Below, piece after piece: positions 13,977 through 25,800 of a stretch of 64,000 bases of DNA. Origin of the DNA: Iris pallida (lineage: Eukaryota; Streptophyta; Magnoliopsida; Asparagales; Iridaceae); the NCBI GenBank assembly GCA_029216955.1, contig JANAVB010029819.1, positions 31,564,759-31,628,758 on the forward strand, written 5' to 3'. The stretch's first letter is position 1, and each line of letters opens with the position of its first letter. The notes under the pieces were generated by a model. That model was not told where the DNA came from. It worked only from the letters and a program-made list of their open reading frames with translations, and made no database searches. Both the position numbers and the translations under genes were made by a program.

Positions 13977-16176
13977 GAAATCCAGAAAAAAATCAATGTC
14001 CTTGTTGTCGATGTTTAAGCCATCGATTTATGAACACTTAGTCATATTTGGGATGGATCCTTTATATGATAAATGGGTCTTTCATGGAGAAAGTTCTACT
14101 GCAACTAGAGATACCAGAAGCATATAAAATGTTTAGAGATGCAAATTTTGAAGATGATTATTTTGATGATAATGATAATAATATGGAACCTGCACATGAA
14201 AGAAGAGATACAAATTTTGCAAATCTTGTGGAGGATCCTGAACATTCTTTATATGGTCGATCTACTTACATAAAGATGGTTGCAGTTGTTGCCCTATACA
14301 AGTATAAAGCTAGACATAGTCTTACGGACAATAGTTTTAATGAACTTCTTGAGATGCTTGGCAAACTTCTACCTCCAAACAACAAACTTCCTGATTCTTT
14401 ATATTCAGTAAAGAAGCTACTTAAAGATTTTGATCTAGGATATGAGAAAATACATGCTTGTGTTAATGATTGTTGTATATTTAGAAAGAAAAATGAACAT
14501 ATGGAGACATGTCCAAAATGCGGGGCTTCACGGTGTAATGTTGATGTGCGCACCAAAAAGATTCAAAATAGAGTTCCTGCAAACGTGTTGAGGTACTTTC
14601 CTATAATACCAAGATTTAGGAGAATGCTTAAATCACCTAAAAAGGCAAAATAATTAAGATGGCTTGATACTCACAAAAGTCAGGATGAAAAGATGCGACA
14701 CCATGTTGATTCAATAGCCTGGAATATGATCGATAGTAAGTGGCCTAATTTTGCATCAGATCCACGTAATCTGAGGCTTGGCCTTATATTAGATGGATTT
14801 AACCCTTTAGATGATCTTAGTACTCAATGTAGTTGTTGGTCTGTGATTTTGGTTGCTTATAATCTGCCCCCTTCCTTATGCATGTCAAAGGAAAACTTGA
14901 TGTTGACATTATTAATCCTCAAGCCCAAGAAACCAGGAAATGATATAGATGTATATTTCGAGCCACTTATAGAAGATTTAAAAGAGTTATGGAGCAATGG
15001 TGTGAATGTTTTTGATTCATTCAGTAAATCCATATTTAATTTGAAGGCTATTCTAATGTGGACAATAAATAACTTTCCAGCCTATGGAAATTTATTCGGA
15101 TATTCCACAAAGGGTAGAGCAGCTTGTCCAATATGTGAAATTGAGACATCATCAAGATGGTTGGCTAATTGTCAGAAGCATGTATATATGAACCATAGAC
15201 GATTTCTTGCGCACAATCATCCATTTCGATTAAAAAAGTCTTGGTTTGATGGAAATAAAGAACATAGAAGAAAGTCTAGAGCACTTATACGTTCTGAAGT
15301 TTTCGATGTGGTAAAAAACCATGTCAATAATTGGGGCAAACCAAAAAAAAGAAAAGAAGAAAAGGAAGAAGAAGCAACAATAGCCAAACATTGATTCGAT
15401 ATGGCCTTGGAAGAAGAAATCAATTTTCTTTGAGTTGTCTTATTGGAAGGTAATAGCATTACCCCTCTCTCTTTATATATCTCTCCTTCTCTAAAAAAAA
15501 TTAAATTTCTTTCTATTTATGAATTTTTTATATGACGTTTAAGAGTTTGTTATTGCGACACAGTTTGGACGTGATGCACATTGAGAAGAACATTTGTGAG
15601 AGCATTATTGGCACACTCTTGGGTATAAAGGGCAAAACAAAGGATGGACTAAATTCTCGTAAAGATATGACAGAAATGGGCATAAGGAAAGAACTACATG
15701 CTGAAAAAATAGGAAATAAATTTCAATGGGCAATAGGCTCTTTTAATTTATCAAAGTCCGAGAAGCAATTATTTTCAGCAAGACTTGCAAATCTAAAATT
15801 GCCTGATGGTTACAGCTCCAACATTTCAAATCGTGTGTCATTACAAGATTCTATGATTTTAAATCTCAAGTCTCATGATTGTCACATTCTACTCCAACAA
15901 GTCTTGTCAATAGCATTAAGAGGACTACCAAAGGGTACGAGAACTGCAATATTTTGACTTTGTTATTTTTTAATGAATTATGTCAAAGAGTGATCGATAA
16001 AAACAGATTGGAACAGCTCGAATCTGAAGTTGCAGAAACTTTGTCTTGTTAGAAAGATTTTTTTCTCCATCTTTTTTTGGTGTTATGATCCATCTCACAA
16101 GTCATTTGCACGAGAAGCTCGAATTGGCGGGGGGGGGGGGGGGGTACAATTTTGTTGGATGTACCCCTTTGAGAGG
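13977..16176 (+). pseudogene. TNP2-like CACTA transposase, disrupted
   Basis: TNP2 transposases cut and paste CACTA elements. An N-terminal zinc-binding start (NQCPCCRC, about 14000) is followed by YEKIHACVNDC, a CPKCG cluster, VPANVLRYFPIIPR, then FASDPRNLRLGL.DGFNP, PGNDIDVYFEPL, WTINNFPAYGN, CPICE and MNHRRFL, all typical of Transposase_21. Breaks are a frameshift near 14105, an in-frame TAA at 14651-14653 and a frameshift in the A-rich tract at about 15343-15390. A 94-bp intron (15450-15543, GT..AG) separates SYWK from SLLLRHSLDVMHIEKN. The frame shifts again after 15957, and the conserved WMYPFE motif at about 16156 follows a run of 16 G (16129-16144). The last recognisable exon ends at GAGAG before a GTAAGA donor. 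Confidence 0.88.
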
Positions 16177-17329
16177 TAAGAATCTATATTTTAAATTAAT
16201 AATGAACTTATAAATTATTCTATACTCGTCTAAGATTTGCACTTAATTAGATCTATGTAGAAGTATGTAATTTCAGGCACATCTAAGGCCAAAACTCCTA
16301 TGCGCCCTAATTCTCATGCGCCAAAAATCAACATGCGCCAGAAACAAAATACTTAGCAAAGCAGAAAATAATAAAGAAGTAGAGACATAAAATGGGGCTT
16401 TACATGTCTTTTACAAAGGATAATTCTTTTAGAAAAGAGAAAGAAAATCCTAAAAGCTACAGTCAGGCACATAATTCCAGCATCTCAGCGTAGGCGCATC
16501 ACCGTACATAGTCAGAGCGAATTACTTCCTCGTCAGCATGCGGGCACTCTAGCAGGAGGAGTGGCTCTTCTAGCCTAACCAAATCGGGGCATGATAGCCC
16601 CGACCTGCGGCTCTTCTAGCATAACAAAAATAGGAGTACGACTGCCCCAATCTTTCGATACAACAGGCATCTTCATCCTATGTCGGGACACGACGATCCC
16701 GATATTTGGATGCAACAGGCACTTTCACAGGCTTGTACGAAAACATGGCCGATGGTGAAAAAACCAACTAGACACATCTTCGTCTTCAGAAGGAGTTCAT
16801 TGTCAGCTTGCCAAGGCAGGGGACCGATCGAGTTCCTCTCCATGAAGGAAAGCTAAGTGAAATGAGAAAGAAAACTCTTCACAAATGCTATTTATAGGCC
16901 AGAGAAACCTTCGCTCATGCGCCAAGTGGCAGTCTCCTCATATTCTGAGCAATGAATTTACATATATGACGATGAATCTGCCTCTTCGTATTCAACCAAG
17001 TCAAAATAGCTATTAACGCCTTGAAGAAATCAACAAACGGGCCAATAAGGATGGGCCATACGAAAGATGTGCTATCAGCACCGTGCGCTCCATACCGATA
17101 CGCCTAATGGGACATAGACCCATGCGCTTAATGGGGCATAAACTGATGTGCCTACTTCAACACATCACCCATCAAGCATTTAATGCTATGTGACAGAGTT
17201 AGCAGCATGTTCCCCAAAGACTGAAGCGTTGACATCTTTTTACAGAAAATAAAGGGTCGCAGACGTCAGCATCATCATTACTTGATTTTATCGACTACAG
17301 CTGTGCTTTGCCACGTAGTCGACCGATCA

Positions 17330-17840
17330 CTTGCATGCGCCTTCACAGCCATGTGCTGGCAATTTGCATGCGCCTCAAAAGCCATGCACTCCCGACTTAC
17401 TCCTGATCCCAAAAGACAAAGTTAAGTCCCTACTTGCGCCTCCACAGTCATGCGCCCAGTAATTTGTATGTGCCTTAAAAAGCCATGTGCTCCCGACTTA
17501 CTTCTGATCCTAAAAGACAGAAGGTAAGTCCTTGTATGCGCCTCCACAGCCATGCGCCTAGGAATTTGTATGCGCCTCAAAAGACATGCTCTTTCGACTT
17601 ACTCCTAATCCCAAAAGACAAAAGTTAAGTCCCTACATGCGCCTCCACAGCCATGCGCCCAGCAATTTGCATGCGCCTCAAAAACCATTTGCTTTCGACT
17701 TACTCCTGATCTCAAAAGACTGAAGCCAAGTCTCTGTATGCGCTTCCACAGCCATGCACTCGAAGCTCTGTATGCGCCTCAGAAGACATGCACCCAGACT
17801 TGTCTGTGACCTCTAAAAGTCATAGTCCAAGTCGCCCCAT
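17330..17840 (+). repeat. Tandem repeat of about 100 bp, five copies, in the E0 LTR
   Basis: A unit with ATGCGCCTCCACAGCC, a CAATTTG spacer, ATGCGCCTCAAAA, CGACTTACTCCTGATC, CAAAAGAC and TTAAGTCCCT recurs at about 17336, 17440, 17537, 17636 and 17737 with a period of 97-101 bp. Confidence 0.8.
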
Positions 17841-18153
17841 GTGCCAGATCCTAGGCACATCCTGATAGATCACCCTCTACCAAATCCGAGATCTTTGAGC
17901 CATGAACGCGCGCTACGTGTTATTTGGCTCAGTTCTTCCTACGAATGGGTACAAACCACCAAAGATCTCAGCAATGACCGAATCTTCGCAACTGCCATGT
18001 GTCAGCTCCACCGTAGCCCAACAGTGCAGTTCAAACAAGATTCAGCTTCAACTCAGGGCGCATTGTCTATGCGCCCTACAGCCTCAGCCACGTGGTGTTC
18101 CCACATACCGGCGGACCCTACATATACGCACATTAACAGACCAGTCTGATGCC

Positions 18154-18161
18154 TATAAATA
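18154..18161 (+). promoter_or_regulatory. E0 LTR TATA box
   Basis: TATAAATA about 330 bp upstream of the primer site, followed at 18451-18456 by AATAAA. Together they define a plausible U3-R-U5 order. Confidence 0.6.
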
Positions 18162-18486
18162 GAAGGATCATTCTTTCACACATGTATAGACAAATAGATC
18201 ATAATATCTACATACAGATAAGAGAAGAGACACGTAACGTCTACTTCTACTCTAAATGCTCCGGCATCCAGAGCAGCCCAGACCTTCAAAGAATTCAAGA
18301 TTATTGTAGAACGTCAACGGAGTCAACGTATTACCACTCGCTCCACCGATACAGTTCCTAGATAAAAATAAAAGTGTGCTCCTAGGACTACGTCTAAGTC
18401 CTATATTCTATACTGTTCCGTTTTATTGAAATACAATCGTTTTATCAATCAATAAAACCTTGTCGCATTTTCGATGGCAAATAAAC

Positions 18487-18504
18487 TGGCGACTCTGTTG
18501 GAGA
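18487..18504 (+). other. E0 primer binding site
   Basis: TGGCGACTCTGTTGG lies just after the LTR end. It is the type of site I know from Tat/Ogre elements, described there as complementary to a tRNA-Arg 3' end; the tRNA assignment is from memory. Confidence 0.6.
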
Positions 18505-19347
18505 CTTCTTTCTCTTCTATCGATAAAGTTTTGTCGTAATCCGACAACATCAAGCTTGGCTCCTCCTACAAGATACTCATGGTGCACCTCAATCAATAAG
18601 CATATAAGGAGTTCATCGAAAGTCCTTCGAAGCGGCTGCCAAAGCCGAAGAAGACTCGCCAAGTCTGGGTGCACAAAAGGAGATGGGCCGAGAACTACCG
18701 CTGAAGGGGATGTGCACCGTAACCCACTCTTTCTGCTGACGTTCTCAGTAAGCAAGATGCGCCCGCCAATGCATCACATCTGCCAGAGAAATGCAGTATT
18801 GACTGTATTTCCCAACTGTCCCCTTTCCAGTCAAAAATGATGCGCCGACAAAACAAACGTGCATCCTGCTTCTCGCGTATGAACTCTGATGTCCGGGAGA
18901 GGGCCTCTGTCTTTGACAGAATTACTCACTGTCGAGGTAAGAATGAGTTAGATTCTGAGTACTATGTGCCTTCACGGGCTGGTACAAAGAAATCTAAGGC
19001 AGTACGGGCTATGCGCCCCAAATGTGCTACGCTCATAGTGAACCGGAGATGCATGCTCAAAATCATGCGCGCTACCGATGGTAAACTATACAGAGTAGAC
19101 TCGGGTGCGTTTGCACCAGATATGAGCCAACCCTCAAAGTTCCCATCTCACTTGGGTGCATCTTCTGCGTTTGGAACCGAGTCGTACGAGGCAAAACTTG
19201 TGACATAGAACCCATGTGCCCACGTGGATTGCGCACATGAAGTGGGTTCAAGTCACATTACATATTGCTCCCCTACCAATGATCTGGGCGTATCTCATGT
19301 ACTGGAACTAGATCAGGGGTGCAACATTCACATGACCACCCCGGTAC

Positions 19348-22177
19348 TTGGCCTCGCTATGCGCCTGTATGGGGTGTGAATCGAAACTCTTCCCTCATGA
19401 TTTGCGTAATGTGATCACTCACAAACGCAGATCAGTAGAGCTTACCATTAAGCACGATGCGCCCTTCGCGGGGCACACTTGTGCCATGGTCACCATCAGC
19501 TGCTGTTGTTACAAAATAATAGCTCTATCATCCAGGCAGTCTGAGTTCCAGCGACTGCAATTCCGAAGTCGTCTCCCAAAGAAGGTGCCAATTGAAGATG
19601 AGTCAGGGACTAAGAACGCTTCTTGCCATGTTGTCTCCAACTTCTATTCATCAGGGAGAAAGACAACCACCAATCCCTCGACCACAGCAGCATCGTCCAA
19701 GAGTCAGCCGAGGAAAAGCAAAACGATAGTCCCGTCCTCAGGGGTATTTGAGAGCACCCGTTCAAGGAAGAAGGTTCTAGCAGAAGCATCAGCTGGGAGT
19801 GACAAAGAAACTGCTAACCATGACAACCCTCAGCTTGAAGATGAGGACGTTATCCAAAGAACGGACCCCGATGTAGATGGGGGTAGCCAGTACGAGGTCT
19901 CAGAAGGGGAAGCTCTTTCACAGTAAAGTGAGGTCGAAAGCAAAGCCTCAACCGATCCATCCACATCCACCCATGTTATGACAGTCTACATGGCTGGGGG
20001 TGGTGTTAAAGAAGAGTCAGACACTCTAGCTCTGGATATCGTACGGCACATAGACACCTTGGAAGGGAGCCTCAAAACTCTCTCTACCACCATACAATCC
20101 TTGACTCAAATGGAATTTAAGATTCGAACCACTCTGGCATCTCAACCACTAGCAAGGGCACCGGTCTTCACCAGTCCTGATCCAGGGGCCAATGGAGAAT
20201 CATGTGTACCCCCTCAACGGGTATCTTCGGGAGCCGATCATCACACTGCACCTTGGGCGTCGGCTCCTTTAAATGCCGAGCTTCACACTTTACCGCCCTC
20301 ATTGGCTCCCAGTTCTATAGAAGAGGTGGTTGACATGATCCGAGATCTGCGTGAGCGCTTTGAAGCATGAAACAAGCAGGAAAAACGTCAGAAAATAGGA
20401 ATCCTGTAACCTTACCCTCTCGAATGGAACAAAGTGGTTTACCCTCGCAAGTATAAACCACAAATATTGAAGCCATATGATGGGAAGGATTCTTCTCGCC
20501 GGTATTTGACCTACTTCCAGTCTCAAACAGGACATCTTCCAAAGGAAGATGCCCTACTCACAGCCTATTTGTCGGGGCATTGAAGGGAGTCACTTACGAC
20601 TGGTACTGCAGTCTCCCTGACCACTCTATATCATCCTTTGATGACTTGACATGCCTTTTCCTTAATCAATTCTACAACGATGGGAAGGACATGACCATGT
20701 CATCTCTTATAGAAGTGCGCCAGATAGAGAAGGAGACTATTAGAGCCTTCATCGAATATTTCCGACAAGCATGCTTAAGGTTGCCTCCGGGAATGCTAGA
20801 ACATGCACTGATCGATGCCTGCAGCATGAACATGACTCCTGCAATCAAGCTCTGGCTCGACACCATCCAGCCTCCTGATTGGAGTTCATTGATCATCGGG
20901 GCCAAAGCTGCTGAGAAGAAGGAACGTAATGCTCGCCTTCTGGGGGTTAAATTCCCCACCTTTGATGACAAAAAAAAACATGCTGCTACCAACAATAGTG
21001 GGCACAAGGCAAAAGAAAAACAAGCATTGATTGTCAACGCTTCAAAAAGTACGTAGGGGCCCGCTCAGAAGCCTCCACCAGCACCGAGGCCGAAGGAGGT
21101 CGACTCCTTCAATGACGAAGACACCTTACAACTCTTCGAGATGCTGAAACAGAGCGACAAGATTAAGTTTCCTGACCCTAAGCATCCTGACTAGGTGGGC
21201 AGAGTGGGCGACCCGAGGTACTGTCACTACCATCGGTTCGTTGGACATCCAACTCAAGACTGCTATATACTCAAGAACTACATATAATGCATGATCAATG
21301 CGAATTTCATCTCAGTCGATTACAAGGAAAAGACAATCTCGGCCAACATGGTATCGCTCTAGTTCGGCACCTTACCGCCTAATATAACTCAAGATGGTGT
21401 TGTCCCCATTCTGAAGGTGACATTGGGGGTGGTTAACCTTCCGTTGACTCGTGACAACGCGAGTGGATTGATTCCACTCACCATATCTCGGAGGAAGATC
21501 ATGTGGGTTCACTCAGATCTTGGTTCGAAACTGACTCAACCGGAGGTACATTCTATCTCTAAATCTAAAGGCAAGAAGACCAAGCCTTGCCGAATGGTGA
21601 CCTCCTCTCCCAAAGAGGCACTTCCTGTACAAATGTATTTACAGCAGAACGTTCAACCTGAAGAAGCCCCTGTCGAAGTGGTACCTTATCTCACCACCTC
21701 GGCTGCTCAAGGTGATGGTCCTTCCCAACTTCCAGCAGCTGACAAACAGAAGCATAAGGAGGCCCACTTCGATAGGCCTTTACGAAGAGACAACACTTTA
21801 GGTTAACCAAACCCCACAACTTCGACATACTAGCACAACTTGCCAGTACTGCAGCTCGGTTGTCCTTGTTCGAGTTCCTCCGCCTGTCTAAAGATACTCG
21901 GGAAGCTCTCTGTGAATCGCTGAAGGATGCTGAGTCTTTTATTAGTCAGGTCAATTAGCCTGAGGACGATCCAGCATCATGTCCACACTGCCACAGTACA
22001 GGGGAGATCATCACCAACATCACATTCACTTAACAAGACATGCTGCTCAAGAACAATAGGCACAACAGACCATTGTATTATACAGGGTACGTCGGTGCGA
22101 TCCAGGTGGATCGAATACAGATCGACCTGGGGTCTTCTCTCAGCATTATCCCTCAAATTCTACTCCAGACATTGAGG
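19348..22177 (+). pseudogene. E0 gag-protease, heavily mutated
   Basis: Gag forms the virus-like particle and the protease processes the polyprotein. The frame 19348-20370 is one reading frame interrupted by TAA at 19924-19926. After it come PRKYKPQILKPYDG and LKGVTYDWYCSLPDHSISSF (Retrotrans_gag core) with a frameshift near 20578. A CHYHRFVGHPTQDC knuckle at about 21226-21268 fits CX2HX4HX4C. TAG and TAA codons follow near 21054, 21192, 21286 and 21359. NFDILAQLA, RPLYYTGYVGAI and DLGSSLSIIP (aspartic protease, DxG with Leu for the usual Pro) run to about 22160. The match to E2 ends at LRI. An additional leader frame, 18837-19208, has no known domain. Confidence 0.78.
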
Positions 22178-22860
22178 ATCAAGTTCAAAAAGCTTTCAAG
22201 ATTAAAATTGAATTGAAACTAATGAATTGAAAGAGATAGAAGGAGAATGTTATACCTTTCGAGAATTGAGTATGTGGTAGAGATCGAGATTCTCCGCACG
22301 AATCAAAATTTTGGATTGAAATCTCCAAGTAGAATGGAAGCAATGGGTTGCAGAGTTTCTAGGGTTTGGAGAGGGCTCGGGCGGCAGCTGTTGTTTAAAA
22401 GAGGAGTTTGGAAGAGATGAAGAGAAGGGGGCCTCAGGTTATGACTTAAAAGAATATACCACCAACAGAACTCTGGCCGAACTCGGGCCGAGTTCACCTA
22501 GGGTTCTTTTGATGAATTTTGAAAAATAAAATTTGCAGGCCACATTCTTTTCATCATCCCCTTTCAATTACCAAGTTTAATAATTTTAAATTTCAATTAA
22601 GATAATTAATGTTATTTTACAAATTAAATTTTGTTACATAACGACTATTTCAGATTAGCTGCAGGGGTACTATCCCAACTAACAGGAGTTCACCGGAGAT
22701 CAATTAAATACCGCTTCGCTTCGACCGCAGTCGTAGTGACAGACAGATTCTTTGTAGGCTTGTCTCAATAACATGTTTCAGTATTGAAAATAATTGATAA
22801 AACAAAATTAATTAATATTATTTATATCTAAAATTCCTAATTCTCGACGAAAATAATAGA
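22178..22860 (-). repeat. 3' noncoding/LTR-like end of the copia element
   Basis: No coding. It carries GAACTCTGGCCGAACT followed by CGGGCCGAGTTCA at 22468-22496; the same motif sits in the 5' LTR at 28419-28447, supporting an LTR identity. The outer end abuts the broken E0 protease. Confidence 0.5.
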
Positions 22861-22861
22861 A

Positions 22862-25800
22862 GCGAACTCCCGCTAAAAGTTTTGTAAAGATTTCAGCTAA
22901 TTAATTCTCTATGTCTATGTATACAAGGTTTATATCTCGATTTTGTTGATGATCTCTAAGAAAATTATGTCGAATCTCAATATGCTTAGTGCGAGAGTGA
23001 CAAACAGGATTCTTAGTCAAATTGATTATACTAGTGTTATCACAGAAAATGGGTATGTGTGTGTACATTAAGCCAAAGTCTTCTAACGTTTGCTTCATCC
23101 ACAAAATTTGTGCACAACAACGTCCTGTGGCGATATACTCAACCTCAGTCGTTGATAATACGGCAGAATTTTATTTCTTATTAAACCAAGAGACTAAACC
23201 TTTGCCTAGGAAATGACATGTGCCTTTGGTACTTTTTCTATCTACTTTGCATCCAGCAAAATCAGCATCCGAATAACTGGTTAGGTCAAATGACGTAATT
23301 TTGGGATACTATAAGCCGACAGAAGAAGTGCCTTTAAGGTATCGGAAGATACGCATAACCGCGCACATATGTGATTCCTTAGGATTAGCTTGAAAATATG
23401 CACACAAGTAAATGGTAAACATTATATCAGGACAACTAGCAGTTAAATAAAGTAGACTACCAATCATACCTCGATACTTACGTATGTCGACCGGTTTGCC
23501 TTGTTCATCAATATCAAGCTTAGTCGAAGTTGCCTTCGGAGTGCCAAGTGGTTTGACTGCTTCCAGATCAATCTTTTTTAATAAGTCTTTTGTGTACTTG
23601 GCTTGATTAATGAACCTCCCATTGTTGGTTTGTTTGATTTGCAGTCCGAAAAAGAATTTTAGTTATCCCATCATGCTCATCCCAAACTCATTTTGCATAC
23701 ACTTTAAAAAATTTTGACAGAGAGATTATCACTAGATCGAAAAATAATATCATCTACATAAATTTGAATTAAAAGAAGATTGTCATTAAAAGATTTTATA
23801 AACAGTGTAGTATCAACCATTATCAAGTAGAAAAGAGATTAGACGATCGTACCAAGCACGAGGGGCTTATTTCAAACCGACTTTCTTCAACTTGAAAACA
23901 TAATCAGGATTTTTGAAATCATTAAAACCTGAAGGTTAAGCTACATAAAATTTTTCTTTTATAAAACCGTTCAAAATGAACTTTTGACATCCATTCAAAA
24001 TAATTTAAAGTTATGAAAACATTATGCACATAACATGCAAATGGATTCTAATCTCGCAACTGGGGCATAAGTCTTATCGTAGTCGATACCTTCTTCTTGA
24101 TTGTATCCTTGAGCTACGAGACGAGCCTTGTTACGAGTCACTAAGCCATTATCATTCAGTTTATTTCAGAATACCTAGAGGGTGCCAATGACCGGATGAT
24201 CAATGGGCTTGGGAACAAGTTCCCAAACTTGATTTCGTTCAAATTGGTTAAATTACTCTTGCATAGCATCTAAAAAAATTATCACTACATGCTTCTTTAA
24301 TATTTTTGGGTTCAAGCTGTAAAATAAAAGTAAATCAGGAAGCTATATCTTTACTAGAGGAACGAGTACATACACCCCTATTAATACCACCATTTACCAT
24401 CTGCCAAAAATCTTATTTTTTTTGGCATATCCTCTGGATTGCTGGTTCCGACTTCTTGTTCTGTACATAATTTGCTTGGAGAATCAGCTGGTGCTTTGTG
24501 TGAAGGTTCTGCAGGAGCTGTACATGGTGTACTTATGTCTTCATTATCATCATCATCATCATCAATTGAGTGTTGATTTAGTTCGTTAAATGTAATATTT
24601 ATCGATTCTTCGATGATCATGGTTCTCTTGTTGAAGATTCTGTCCCCTTTGCTCTTCATCGCATAACCTAAAAAGATACCTTCATCGATATTTTCATCAA
24701 ATTTTCCAAGATTGTCTTTAGTACTGAATAATGCATTTACAACCAAATATTTTGAAATAAGAAATAGAGGGAGTTCTATCAAACTATAGCTTATAGGGAG
24801 TCTTCTTCGATATAGGTCAAATTAGAACCCTATTGAGAATATAGCACGCTGTATTGACAGCTTCAGCCCATAGGTATTTAGGTAGACTAAAGTGGTTTAG
24901 CATAACTCTAGCCATTTCGGATAGAGTCCTGTTTTTACGTTTCACAACCTCATTTTATTGTGGAGTCCTAGGGCAAGAGAACTCATGCAAATAACCGTGT
25001 GTGTCATAAAATTGCTTGAACTTTTCATTTTTAAATTCGCAGCCATGATCACTTCGAATACGAGTAATAATGATACCCTTTTTATTTTGAACTGTCTTGC
25101 AAAAGGTGACGATTTATGATAATGTATCGTTCTTGTGTGCAAGAAAATATACCTACGTGTATCGAAAGAAATCATCTACTATTAAAAAAGCATATAACTT
25201 ACCACCTTGGCTAGCAATTCTACTAGGTCCAAATAAATTCATATATAGTAATTATAGAGGTCTAGTGGTACTTACAGCGTTCTTGGACTTAAAAGCGGAT
25301 CGGGTAGCTTTGTTCTTTTTACATTCACTACATACCGTATTCTTCTTGAAAGAAATGTCCGGCAAGCCTCGTACTCGCTTCTTTGTGGATAATCTTGAAA
25401 TTGTGTCCATATTTGCATGACCGAGTCTCATGTGCCATAGTTGACTCTCATCACTTTTGTCCATCAAGCATCTACCTGCTTTGTTAGCATCTTCTAACAG
25501 ATAGAAAACATATATATTGACTTCCCTCATACCTTCAAATCTAGTACAACCAGTTGAGCTATCAACTATAGTACATTTGTCTTTGAAAAAGTTAATACCA
25601 TAACCATGGTCTGCTAAATGGCTTATGCTTAGCAGATTATGTTTTAACTCGGTAACTAGACAGACATCTTTAATCACAATATAGGGGGCCTTACCAATAT
25701 TTTCGATACCAGTTATGTACCCTTTCAAATTATTACCAAAGAAAACGTATCCTTCTTTCTTTTCGACAATGTTGCGAATAATGAAGCGTCACCGGTCATA

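Larger units (their letters stand above)
12010..16265 (+). mobile_element. CACTA (En/Spm) DNA transposon, left part only
   Basis: Begins at 12010 with CACTACAAGAAAA, the characteristic CACTA-superfamily terminal sequence. Subterminal copies of a TATGGCGT-type motif follow at about 12142-12205. A decayed TNP2 transposase lies at 13977-16176. The element is cut at about 16266 by the Tat element E0; no right terminus (TTTTCTTGTAGTG) was found in the window. The three bases before the terminus are TAC, the candidate left half of the usual 3-bp duplication. Confidence 0.85.
16266..18479 (+). repeat. 5' LTR of E0 with dispersed ATGCGCC motif
   Basis: About 2.2 kb. It is dotted with dozens of ATGCGCC / CATGCGCC heptamers, which continue into the leader up to about 19470. 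The TATA box, AATAAA and primer site to its right place its end near GGCA at 18476-18479. No second LTR exists in the window, so the start (TGTAATTTCAG at 16266) is a guess. Confidence 0.6.
16266..22177 (+). mobile_element. Tat-lineage Ty3/gypsy element E0, truncated in protease
   Basis: A long LTR with TATA box and AATAAA is followed by a TGGCGACTC primer site and a decayed gag-protease frame whose order and sequence parallel those of E2 (CHYHRFV..C knuckle, MWVHSDL, NFDILAQLA, LYYTGY, DLGSSLSIIP). The similarity stops abruptly at about 22177, inside the protease domain; RT, RNase H, integrase and the 3' LTR are missing. It interrupts the CACTA element on its left. The left boundary is approximate. 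Confidence 0.8.
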
